DNA of 57,017 bases from an uncultured Alphaproteobacteria bacterium (lineage in GTDB: Bacteria; Pseudomonadota; Alphaproteobacteria; Rs-D84): positions 1-57,017 of the forward strand of contig CALXPB010000006.1 of assembly GCA_944390225.1 (NCBI GenBank). Reading direction: 5' to 3'. Below, in pieces: positions 49,101 to 56,678 of this stretch. The first letter of the stretch is position 1. Every line of letters starts with the position of its first letter. The translations under genes were made by a program, and so were the position numbers. The notes below the pieces were generated by a model. The model ran no database searches, was not told the origin of the DNA, and saw only the letters and a list, made by a program, of their open reading frames with translations.

Positions 49101-50872
49101 CATTCCAATTAGGAGAAACCGACAAAGATGCTAGCTTATTTTCAGATGAATTGCCCCAGAATTCGGAAAGAGTTATGGAACAAAAGAAATTGCCAGTAAG
49201 GGTTATTATTGGTAATCCTCCATACTCAGCCGCAGCTAAAGTGGCAAATACAAACACAGAAAACCAACATTATCCTAGATTAGAAAAAAGAATATCTGAA
49301 ACATATGCTTCTTCAGATAGCACAAACAATAATAAGGTTTATGACAGTTATATCAAAGCATTCCGCTGGTCTTCCGATAGAATAGACCAGAAACACGGTG
49401 GCATAATAGCATTTGTATCCAATGGTGCTTGGTTAGACAACAATAGTTTTGACGGGTTCAGAAAATGCCTTGAAAAAGAATTTTCTTCTATCTATGTCTT
49501 CAATTTAAGAGGCAATTGTAGAACTTCTGGTGAACTAAGGAAGAAAGAAGCTGGAAATATTTTTGGTCTAGGTAGCCGAACCCCAATTTCCATTACAATA
49601 TTAGTAAAGCAACCTAATAAAAAATCCGACAACAAGGCAATAATTTATTATAACGAAGTTGCGGATTACATGACCAGAGAAGAAAAATTGGCATTGGCAG
49701 TCAAATATAAAAATGTTTTAAATCCAAAAATGCCTTTCAAGGTATTAAAACCCAACGAACACGGCGATTGGTTAAACCAACGAAGTGATTTATTTAGTTC
49801 TTTTATTGCATTAAAACCCGAAAAAGACTTTAAAAGTGATAGCAAATCGTTCTTTATCTTAAATTCAATGGGCTTACAAGTGAAAGGCGATGCTAATTGT
49901 TATAATTCATCTAAGAATAATGAAGTGCAAATACACAAATTAAAAGAATTAGATTCAGAGTATTCTGAAAATAATTTTGTAGTCTCTTTATATAGACCAT
50001 TTTTTAAACAAAACTTATATAAGAGTAAAAATAGTATTTATAGAAGTGGTAAATGGGGAGTAATGGACTGTGACGAAAATCTATATATATTTATAAATGG
50101 TTTAGGTGGAAGTAAGTATTTTACTACTTTGATAACCAATATAATTGCTGATTATCAGATACAACAAAATGGTCAATGTTTTCCACTATATTACTATGAA
50201 AAAAATGATGGTGGTGCGGGGACTTTATTTGATCAAGGTAAAGAAACTTATACCAGACGGGATGCCATTACTGATTTTATATTAAATCAATGTCGTGAAA
50301 GATATGGGTACAAGGTTACCAAAGAAGACATATTCTATTATGTATACGGTTTATTGCACTCCAACGATTACAGGGAACAATTTGCTGCTGATTTAAAGAA
50401 GATGCTTCCACGAATCCCATTGGTTGATATTCCAAACGATTTCTGGGCATTCAGCAAGGCAGGACGACAATTGGCAGAACTTCATTTGAATTATGAATCT
50501 GTACCAGCATACCCAGATGTAAAAGTTATTGGTGAAGATTCTGGCAATTTCAAAGTGGTAAAGATGGCATTTGTAAAGAATAAGGGTGAAGTAGATAAAA
50601 CAACAATTATCTATAATTCTTCTATTAAAATTACAAATATACCACTTGATGCATATAATTATGTCATTAACGGGAAATCTGCAATTGAATGGCTGATGGA
50701 CAGATACCAAATCAAAACAGATAAAGACAGCGGAATTGAAAATGACCCAAATGACTGGGGATTGGAACATAATAATCCAAGATATATTTTGGATTTAATA
50801 CTGTCTATTATAACTGTAAGTATGGCAACAAATGAAATTGTCAGAAACTTACCTAAATTGGATTTAAAGTAA
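46133..50872 (+). CDS. Type ISP single-chain restriction-modification enzyme
   Basis: 1579 aa, close to the length of LlaGI-type enzymes. Order: Mrr-like nuclease (about 15-165; KDTGIDLVAQ...YWAIQCKCY gives the D-QxK site), SF2 helicase/translocase (Walker A ACGTGKT ~207, DEAH ~340, YMTATPRLY, QSVGRVMRT), a helical coupler (~700-880), a gamma-class adenine-N6 methyltransferase (DPFTGTG ~918, NPPYS ~1027) and a C-terminal target-recognition region. Such enzymes methylate one strand of an asymmetric site and cut when two converging translocating enzymes collide. All catalytic motifs look intact. GTG start with AAAGGAG. The next gene starts 1 bp after its stop. Confidence 0.95.
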   Translation: MSDVILSFKDVLNKFRKEAFSERDKGNRFEKLMKKYLLVEPQYKNTLKKVWLWNEFPFRGEFGGKDTGIDLVAQTFEGDYWAIQCKCYAEDSKIDKAGVDSFLATSSRSFSNENSQTVMFKQRLWISTTNNWNSEAEETIKHQNPPVSRISLSELENSSEYINWDELVNGTGNALKPKKSLRDHQKEALDAFAEHFKVADRGQLIMACGTGKTFTSLKLAEQETKNNGTVLFLVPSIALLGQTLREWTSQSEKPIFPICICSDATVTKDDSEDESVVDLALPATTNVKNIIKQFQYAKSAHKDGMIVVFSTYQSIDVISKAQKEMNKQEKDSCIFDLIICDEAHRTTGVILKNKEKDTYDESAFTKVHDNGNILAKKRVYMTATPRLYTDSSKQKAEEKEALLCSMDDEAIYGPVVYRIGFGKAVAKNLLADYKVLILTLKEEQIPVAFRGIISGSKGSGTKEISADDVSKLIGCINALSKRVLDIDENFNDDKKPMKTAVAFCQKISDSKKITSMFNEHKDMYYNSLPQEERDKLVSVESKHIDGSMGASQRDELLSWLKNTPTDNKECRILTNVKCLSEGVDVPSLDAVMFLAAKNSQVDVVQSVGRVMRTAEGKKYGYIIIPIMIPEGVKPEEALDDNKRYAVVWSVLNALRAHDDRFDAEINKINFNNNKSSKINVVGVPDGQDTDGDGTEKPNDPKATQINLPLPELQELQNVIYAKMVQKVGSKMYWVQWAQDVAKIAQRYIKRIKELIAVPGKHQDEFNKFWEALKKNINPSVSEEEVIQMLSQHLITQPVFEALFENYSFVQNNPVSKSLQKMVDLLEEQSMSKDRETLNKFYESVKEKITGINNAEAKQKIIIELYDKFFKTAFPKVVEQLGIVYTPIEVVDFINNSVAAVLKKEFNRSLSDENIHILDPFTGTGTFITRLLQTGLIDKEALPRKYAKELHANEIVLLAYYIASINIENTYHDIVNAETYTPFNGICLTDTFQLGETDKDASLFSDELPQNSERVMEQKKLPVRVIIGNPPYSAAAKVANTNTENQHYPRLEKRISETYASSDSTNNNKVYDSYIKAFRWSSDRIDQKHGGIIAFVSNGAWLDNNSFDGFRKCLEKEFSSIYVFNLRGNCRTSGELRKKEAGNIFGLGSRTPISITILVKQPNKKSDNKAIIYYNEVADYMTREEKLALAVKYKNVLNPKMPFKVLKPNEHGDWLNQRSDLFSSFIALKPEKDFKSDSKSFFILNSMGLQVKGDANCYNSSKNNEVQIHKLKELDSEYSENNFVVSLYRPFFKQNLYKSKNSIYRSGKWGVMDCDENLYIFINGLGGSKYFTTLITNIIADYQIQQNGQCFPLYYYEKNDGGAGTLFDQGKETYTRRDAITDFILNQCRERYGYKVTKEDIFYYVYGLLHSNDYREQFAADLKKMLPRIPLVDIPNDFWAFSKAGRQLAELHLNYESVPAYPDVKVIGEDSGNFKVVKMAFVKNKGEVDKTTIIYNSSIKITNIPLDAYNYVINGKSAIEWLMDRYQIKTDKDSGIENDPNDWGLEHNNPRYILDLILSIITVSMATNEIVRNLPKLDLK

Positions 50873-50873
50873 T

Positions 50874-52274
50874 ATGGGGATGGTGGATTTTTTATCAAAG
50901 TTGTTAAACAAGGACTTTGTAGAAAAGCCCACTGTTACACCAGTCCAAAAGGGGAATAAATCTATTAAGGTTGTTTCCGATCCAATACCTGATATTGATT
51001 ATACTTTGGATGCTAAACAACGGAAATTATTTAATCTGATTGAAAACACTCAACAAAATATATTCTTACAGGGGCAAGCAGGGACAGGTAAATCAACATT
51101 TATAAATTATTTAAAGAAACATTCTGATAAACGAATCCGTTTAGTGGCACCAACTGCGGTTGCTGCTATTAATATTGGCGGTTCAACAATCCATTCTTTG
51201 TTTAATCTGCCGTTAAGCGATTTCTTCATACTGGATGAAATAAAAAAAGAACCTAGAAGAAAATTACAATCTATTTTATTAAAAACGGACATTTTAATCA
51301 TAGATGAAGTATCAATGGTTCGTCCAGATATGTTGGATGCTATTGATATGCTATCTAAACAAGCCAGAAAAAGTCAAAAGCCATTCGGTGGTTTGCAAAT
51401 ACTTTTAATTGGCGATTTGTGTCAATTACCGCCCGTCATAAAATCAAATACTTATGATGTTTTTAAGGCGGTTTATGGACATAAAACACCTTATTTCTTT
51501 GATTCCAATGCTTATAAAAACGGAGATTTTCAAAAATTTGAATTTACTAAAGTATTCAGACAATCAGACAAAGAATTACTTGCCAACTTAATTAATATCA
51601 GGCACGGGGAAAATATTGAACAAGCAGTTGAATATTTTAATTCCTGTAAGATTACAGATGAAAATATACTAAATACAGCAATAACTATAACCCCATATAG
51701 ACAAGTTGCAGAAAACATAAACCAACGAAGATTAGGAGAACTTAATACAGAAGCTCATACATATGTTTGCCAAACGACGGGAACTTTTGATGAATCAAAA
51801 GACAGCCCTGCTCCACGAGTTCTTACATTAAAAACAGGTGCCTTGATTATATTTAATAAAAACAATGGCAACTCTTGGATAAATGGTACAAGTGGTATAA
51901 TAGAAAAATTGGAAAATGATGCTATTACGGTTCGTATCCTATCAAATAATAATATTGTTACCCTCAAACGGGAAGAATGGAAAAGTTTCAAATATGATTA
52001 TGATAGAGACACTGGAACGGTTACAGAAACAGTAATAGGTTCTTTTATACAATTTCCAATACAACTTGGTTATGCTTTGACAATACATAAAGCCCAAGGT
52101 AAAACTTTAGATAAAGTCATTATTGATATAAACAAGGGCACTTTTGCACACGGACAATTATATGTTGCCTTAAGTAGAACCAGAAAAAAAGAAGATATAC
52201 ATATAACACAACGAATTGACGAAGCGGATATAATTATAGATAATCGAATAATAGACTTTTTAAATACCTTATAA
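50874..52274 (+). CDS. PIF1-like SF1 DNA helicase
   Basis: 466 aa. Walker A FLQGQAGTGKST (about 65-77), APTAVAAINIGGSTIHSLF, Walker B LIIDEVSMV, GDLCQLPPV and the C-terminal UvrD_C_2-type block GYALTIHKAQGKTLDKVIIDI with YVALSRTRKKEDI. Unwinds 5'-3' and removes protein or G-quadruplex barriers. It starts 1 bp after the R-M gene stop (a second ATG two codons on is also possible) and is surely in its operon. An N-terminal ~45-residue extension is unlike PIF1. Not part of known Type ISP systems, so the pair may work together (inference). Confidence 0.92.
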   Translation: MGMVDFLSKLLNKDFVEKPTVTPVQKGNKSIKVVSDPIPDIDYTLDAKQRKLFNLIENTQQNIFLQGQAGTGKSTFINYLKKHSDKRIRLVAPTAVAAINIGGSTIHSLFNLPLSDFFILDEIKKEPRRKLQSILLKTDILIIDEVSMVRPDMLDAIDMLSKQARKSQKPFGGLQILLIGDLCQLPPVIKSNTYDVFKAVYGHKTPYFFDSNAYKNGDFQKFEFTKVFRQSDKELLANLINIRHGENIEQAVEYFNSCKITDENILNTAITITPYRQVAENINQRRLGELNTEAHTYVCQTTGTFDESKDSPAPRVLTLKTGALIIFNKNNGNSWINGTSGIIEKLENDAITVRILSNNNIVTLKREEWKSFKYDYDRDTGTVTETVIGSFIQFPIQLGYALTIHKAQGKTLDKVIIDINKGTFAHGQLYVALSRTRKKEDIHITQRIDEADIIIDNRIIDFLNTL

Positions 52275-52284
52275 TATTAATTTT

Positions 52285-52313
52285 ATGGGCGGTTTTACCG
52301 CCCATACTTTTTT
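52285..52313 (+). terminator. Terminator of the R-M/helicase operon
   Basis: 9-bp stem ATGGGCGGT/ACCGCCCAT with TTT loop, then ACTTTTTT. On the minus strand no T-run follows, so it acts mainly on the plus-strand operon. Confidence 0.85.
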
Positions 52314-54921
52314 AGTTATTAAAGAACTTATGAAGATTACTCAGAATTGTCTTGTCGTTAGAACAATCAAAATTTCTTTCAATTGCTTCTACGGACTCAT
52401 TTTCCGAAAACCCTGCTACGGCACAAGCACCAGCTATTTTTGCCGCTATAGTATGCCTGTTACCCTCTGTCCAAACCAGATAATGTTTATCACAATAATT
52501 TCGTATAAAAACATCTATATCTGACAGTTTCTTTAATCCAAATACCGGCTGCGAATATAATTGTTTGCACAACCTTTTTTTCTGCTCTTGCTTTCTTTTA
52601 TGTTCCAAATATGCGGGCTTCCAGTCTATGTGCAACATTTGCTGCTTGTAACTTATAAGTTTTTGTAAATTACCATTAGGTCTCATAACTCCTGGTCTTC
52701 TACAAATTCTGCTCGGATCATACAAAACTTTTGTATCCAATTGTGCACAACCAATATTTTCTGGTAATCCCAAGTGTTTTTTTGCATATTCAACAGCGAA
52801 CTTATATTCTTCTACCGTTTCAGGGCAACTATCATAGTCAAAGCAAAACATAGTATGAATTGACTTGTTCCCAGAATCTACCATTCTAAATGTTGGCAAC
52901 ATATCAAAGAAATTAATTGTATCTTGTTTGATTTTTACAATTTCTTCCACTGCTGTATCTTGTGGAGGGTCATACTCTACAAGGAACCGCGACATAAAGA
53001 AAAGATTATCGTTTGAAAACAAAGAGATATGCCCTTCCGATGGAGTTTCTTTTGGAATATTTACACCTTCAAACAACCCATTTGGGTCCTCCATTTTATG
53101 TTCGTTTGTCTGAACGAATAAAGTATTTAGCTTGGCATATGTTTCTCTTAGCAATTGCGGATCATCATATATATCTTTGATGTTTTGTGATGGATTCAGA
53201 CCCAACATTTTTATTATGTAGTTCCATAAAGTTTCATTGTCTATCAAAGAATATTCTGTTTCTATTACCCGCTTATCTCGCAACTCTGATATAAGGTCTA
53301 CAAAATCTTTATTGATTAAAATCCTTCTACTAATCCAATTTGGAGATTCACTAACAATAAATTCTGGATTCTTATATTTCAAAAATTGAAATAATAATTT
53401 TACCTCGTTTTTTGCTTTTTCGTCCGTATAATACTGTGCTCTGCCTAGTTTAGTATAAATTGTATAACAAGAATGAGCATTCCCAGGAGAAACATTGTAT
53501 ATATTTTCTATAACTTCTGCCAAAGCCTTATCTATTGTAAAGTTTTCTAACTCGTCTTTACTAGATGACACAAAATATTCTGAAGGTATTTCTATTCCCT
53601 TACTATACTTCAACAGTCCATTAAATAATTCTGTATCACTTATAGATTTTATATTGTTAAAGAAAGTTGCAACCGTTTGATTCCCTTCATATTTGTCTTT
53701 TATCAACGATGTACCACCATTTTTTTCTCTATAAATAAAAGCCATACTATCTTTATTGTCCTCATATTTTGCATCCGACCAACGAATAGCATCCAAACAC
53801 CTTTCATTGTCCATTAATAAATTACGGATTCTACCGTTATGGCAACTTAATATGAACATACAATCATTATTTACTTCTCTTTGCCCTTGATACATAACAC
53901 TTACAGAAAATGTAGGGTTTTCGTTTTTATTAATCGTCTTCATCATTTCTGGAGTCGTATCATTGAAGTCATACTCGTCAATATAATAAAAGTGGTTTGA
54001 AAATACATGCACATCCGTTAACCGGCTCTTGTTTAATGTTGCTGTGCTAGTTATAAACCCATTCCTCTCCATATATTCTTTTTCTAGTTTCATACGATAT
54101 GTCTTACCGTTTCTACCAGTTTTTGTATCAGAATTAAAGAAACACATTATGCCGCTTTCTACAGATTCTCCGTCTATGTACTTGCCCATATTTATAAACC
54201 TTCTGGCTATTTTTGGTACATCTTCTAAGAATCTTATTCCTTGACAATATACAAATAAAGATTTTGCAAATAATAGCTTATTTTCCTCTCTACCAAGCAG
54301 AAAAGTTTCTTTCGCGGTATCATTAGCTATATTTTTTACAGTTTGTTTGGCATCCGCTGTATGACAGCTTATAGACTGCCAAGTAGATTGATTTGCATTT
54401 TTCATATCTTTCATATACCAATCGGTATAATCTATGAACTTAGCAATATCTTCGCATTCATTAACTATTTCTACAGGTTGACCAGTTCTACTATTTTGAA
54501 CATATGTTTTCCAACTGACCCTTCCATTCAAATTTGGGAATTTTAATTTTAGGTCATTAATTTTTTTGCAATGAGCTTCCACATCTTCTACACTTATCAA
54601 ACATTCTTTTTCTTTTATAAAAAAGCCATATTCTTTATTTTGATATGTCAGAACCGATTCCTGAATGAGAAATTCGTTTTCTTTACCGCCTTCTATGTCA
54701 GAAAATCTGATCTCGTACAACTTCCCAAATCTATATTGACCAGAAAACATACGAAGCAAATAAGATTTATATTCATGATCAGAAAGCACATTAGGCATAT
54801 TATTAAATACATTTGGTGCATTTATGCCGGCTTCAACTACAACATCAAACATCTTTTCTGCAAATTCTTCCCTGTTTATGGGCTCGCAAATATTGCCCAA
54901 ATAAGATTTTTTTTGTGCCAT
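52312..54921 (-). CDS. Replication protein: SF3-like helicase followed by AEP primase-like domain
   Basis: 869 aa. N-terminal ~200 residues unrecognised. About residues 255-365 form an SF3/D5-like ATPase: a P-loop-like TKTGRNGKT (first Gly of the usual GxxxxGKT is Lys), Walker B FYYIDEYD and motif C MFILSCHNG. About 655-770 resemble the archaeo-eukaryotic primase core: acidic FLVEYD, then VDSGNKSIH and CRRPGVMRPNG. The last ~75 residues (EGNRHTIAAKIAGACAVAGFSENESVEAI) look like a PriCT-type domain. Helicase before primase is the reverse of the common PrimPol order. Probably starts replication of the excised element. RBS AAAGGAGTG. Confidence 0.8.
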   Translation of the reverse strand: MAQKKSYLGNICEPINREEFAEKMFDVVVEAGINAPNVFNNMPNVLSDHEYKSYLLRMFSGQYRFGKLYEIRFSDIEGGKENEFLIQESVLTYQNKEYGFFIKEKECLISVEDVEAHCKKINDLKLKFPNLNGRVSWKTYVQNSRTGQPVEIVNECEDIAKFIDYTDWYMKDMKNANQSTWQSISCHTADAKQTVKNIANDTAKETFLLGREENKLLFAKSLFVYCQGIRFLEDVPKIARRFINMGKYIDGESVESGIMCFFNSDTKTGRNGKTYRMKLEKEYMERNGFITSTATLNKSRLTDVHVFSNHFYYIDEYDFNDTTPEMMKTINKNENPTFSVSVMYQGQREVNNDCMFILSCHNGRIRNLLMDNERCLDAIRWSDAKYEDNKDSMAFIYREKNGGTSLIKDKYEGNQTVATFFNNIKSISDTELFNGLLKYSKGIEIPSEYFVSSSKDELENFTIDKALAEVIENIYNVSPGNAHSCYTIYTKLGRAQYYTDEKAKNEVKLLFQFLKYKNPEFIVSESPNWISRRILINKDFVDLISELRDKRVIETEYSLIDNETLWNYIIKMLGLNPSQNIKDIYDDPQLLRETYAKLNTLFVQTNEHKMEDPNGLFEGVNIPKETPSEGHISLFSNDNLFFMSRFLVEYDPPQDTAVEEIVKIKQDTINFFDMLPTFRMVDSGNKSIHTMFCFDYDSCPETVEEYKFAVEYAKKHLGLPENIGCAQLDTKVLYDPSRICRRPGVMRPNGNLQKLISYKQQMLHIDWKPAYLEHKRKQEQKKRLCKQLYSQPVFGLKKLSDIDVFIRNYCDKHYLVWTEGNRHTIAAKIAGACAVAGFSENESVEAIERNFDCSNDKTILSNLHKFFNN

Positions 54922-55257
54922 ATGACACTCCTTTTTTGTTATGGGGAAAAAACTCAGAATACTTTATAGCAAGACCATATAAAAATATGTCTTTACAAAT
55001 ACAATATCTCCTGATAGGCTTAATCTTGCATAGGATTTAGGCATATCAGTAAGATATGGCTATTTCAGTACTCTGGGTGTTTTTTCACCCAGTTTACTTT
55101 TGTTGGCTATTTCTACCCAACGGCTCATACCAATATTATTGCTATACAATAAGTATTTTCAATTTTTATAACGACAGTTTTTCACAAACAAAAACAGTTA
55201 TACAAACCATAAAAACAGGGGATTTTTTTCAGTCAGCAGTTTTTCCCAAGCATTTTT
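54922..55257. other. Structured intergenic region, possible origin or small RNA
   Basis: 336 bp without a gene. It holds a perfect 7-bp hairpin CTGGGTG/CACCCAG with a T6 loop (55074-55093), a second small hairpin GTTGG/CCAAC just after (around 55112-55132), and the word TGGCTATTTC twice, about 55058 and 55113, flanking the first hairpin. The rest is very A/T-rich. Location between the helicase-primase and the 261-aa gene fits an origin or a regulatory RNA, but nothing proves either. Confidence 0.4.
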
Positions 55258-56043
55258 TTAAAATTCAGTTTGATTTTCCGATTCGGACATCTCGGGATCT
55301 GACACAAATTTAAAGGTCTTCCGTTCATATATGAAAAATTTTTTAAGTGCTTCAATATCTTCTTCCGTCAAACCTGGACTATATTTTTTGGCTTGTTCAA
55401 AAAACTCATTAAACAAATTCCTGATACGAGTTTCCTGTATATTGATTTTTTTTTCGTTTGAATTTTGATTTATATGATTTAAATCCACGGCACAATCAGG
55501 TTTTTTTTCTATTATATATCTAAGAATAATATCAACGGGGAAATTTTTTAATACCCTCACACAAAGCAGTGATGCATCCGGTCTTTCTAAAAAAATACAA
55601 TTACCTATTATATATATATCGTACACATTATCTATACCGAATGTTTTGTAGTTTTTTATTTTTCGTAAATCATTATAGTAAAAAAATAAGTTCCTTTTAC
55701 TTAATATTCTATCAAAATCTAACAATCTGTTTTCCTCTAGTTCATATATATCAACAAGAATGCTAGTAAATTCAGAGTTATCTATTTCTATTGCTTGGAG
55801 TTCATCGTTATCAGTCTTTCTATACAAAGAAATTACATTCTCAAGCAATGCCTGACATAAAACTCGTGCTTGAACAAAATACTCGTCTGTTTCAAAGGGG
55901 CATCGTGGACGAATTGATTTTCTATTATTTCTTATATCGTATTTTTCGTCCTGTTCTCTCATTGGTCGCCAACCATATAAAAGGTATTCACAAGCTTGTT
56001 GTAAATTACATTTTGTGGTTTTTACAATATGTGGTCTAAACAT
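55258..56043 (-). CDS. Uncharacterised element protein
   Basis: 261 aa, soluble and charged. No family recognised. Features: a Cys-containing N-terminus (KTTKCNLQQACEYLLYGWRP), a helical middle (YFVQARVLCQALLENVISLY), an alternating hydrophobic segment (YDIYIIGNCIFLERPDASLLCVRVL) and an acidic tail. No transmembrane helix. Same strand and 336 bp upstream of the helicase-primase gene. Weak ribosome site (AAAGG). The start at 56043 is the first ATG of the frame. Confidence 0.65.
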   Translation of the reverse strand: MFRPHIVKTTKCNLQQACEYLLYGWRPMREQDEKYDIRNNRKSIRPRCPFETDEYFVQARVLCQALLENVISLYRKTDNDELQAIEIDNSEFTSILVDIYELEENRLLDFDRILSKRNLFFYYNDLRKIKNYKTFGIDNVYDIYIIGNCIFLERPDASLLCVRVLKNFPVDIILRYIIEKKPDCAVDLNHINQNSNEKKINIQETRIRNLFNEFFEQAKKYSPGLTEEDIEALKKFFIYERKTFKFVSDPEMSESENQTEF

Positions 56044-56136
56044 TTTCTAGCCTTTTTAGCTATGGTAATGTTAAAATGAAGGTAGGTCCAGACTTTTTGA
56101 CTTGATATTTTATAAAAATAAGTTAGTTTTGTATGT

Positions 56137-56455
56137 ATGGAAACATATAATTTTGAAGAATTATCTAAAAGTCGGTATAAAATGGACCGTGTAATTGTCG
56201 CGGGGCATTGCGATACTCCTATATCAATAGTTCAGAGATTGCTAAACGATGAAGAGTCAGAAGTTCGTGAAGCCGCAAAAAAAAAATCTAGAATTAAGAG
56301 AGCCGTTTATTATTTCTAAAGAAACCATACGATGGCTAGCCACTACAAACATTCCTGATGAAATAAAAAGATGGTTGGTGTTACACCCAAATAAGATTGT
56401 AAAAAAATCTTTAAATATGCATATAGATTGTATTGATGATGATTTTTTATTATAG
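56137..56455 (+). pseudogene. LRV/HEAT-repeat-like gene broken at an A10 tract
   Basis: Two frames overlap here. The first (56137-56319) reads RVIVAGHCDTPISIVQRLLNDEESEVREAAKK, a typical leucine-rich-variant or HEAT-like unit, then meets ten A residues (56277-56286) and ends after 60 aa. With one A fewer it would continue in the second frame, completing the usual VREAAKKNL and adding TIRWLATTNIPDEIKRWLVLHPNKIVKKSL, two more repeat-like units, to 105 aa. The stop touches the 133-bp repeat. Could be a true mutation, phase variation by slippage, programmed frameshifting or a sequencing error. No partner is known. Confidence 0.65.
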
Positions 56456-56586
56456 GTTTTCGTCAAAAAGGGATTTATTAAAACTGTTGACCTCGAACTG
56501 TTTAATTGACGGCAAAAACATAGTAATAACAATGAAAAAACCCTTTGCTCAAATGATTGAAACAAAGGGTCGTCTAACTTGGCTCG
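56454..56586 (+). repeat. 133-bp inverted repeat, copy B
   Basis: Reverse complement of 44516-44648 without a mismatch. Starts at the stop codon of the LRV-like gene and ends at GGCTCG, the point where copy A enters tRNA-Asn. Confidence 0.97.
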
Positions 56587-56655
56587 CCATTATTGACGAA
56601 CTTCGAACCAATTCGTTTGATTATATAATTAATTTTACCCAACAATTAACCGACA

Positions 56656-56673
56656 TAACCACCGCGGTGGTTA
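56656..56673. repeat. 18-bp perfect palindrome
   Basis: TAACCACCG/CGGTGGTTA without spacer, unusually GC-rich for its surroundings, covering the last codons of the alternative recombinase tail. Could bind a dimeric protein or act as a hairpin; no T-run follows. Confidence 0.6.
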
Positions 56674-56678
56674 AATAA

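Larger units (their letters stand above)
56454..56678 (+). pseudogene. Detached recombinase C-terminus with a different tail
   Basis: In the recombinase frame copy B encodes its last ~38 shared residues (LLKLLTSNCLIDGKNIVITM...ETKGRLTWL) and then runs on into AIIDELRTNSFDYIINF...TTAVVK, 30 residues instead of the GQLDSNQ end at tRNA-Asn. No catalytic part is present here; ATGs inside the fragment have no ribosome site. It either marks how the gene ends in the non-integrated (circular) form, or is an alternative C-terminus that could be brought to the recombinase by inversion. Confidence 0.7.
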
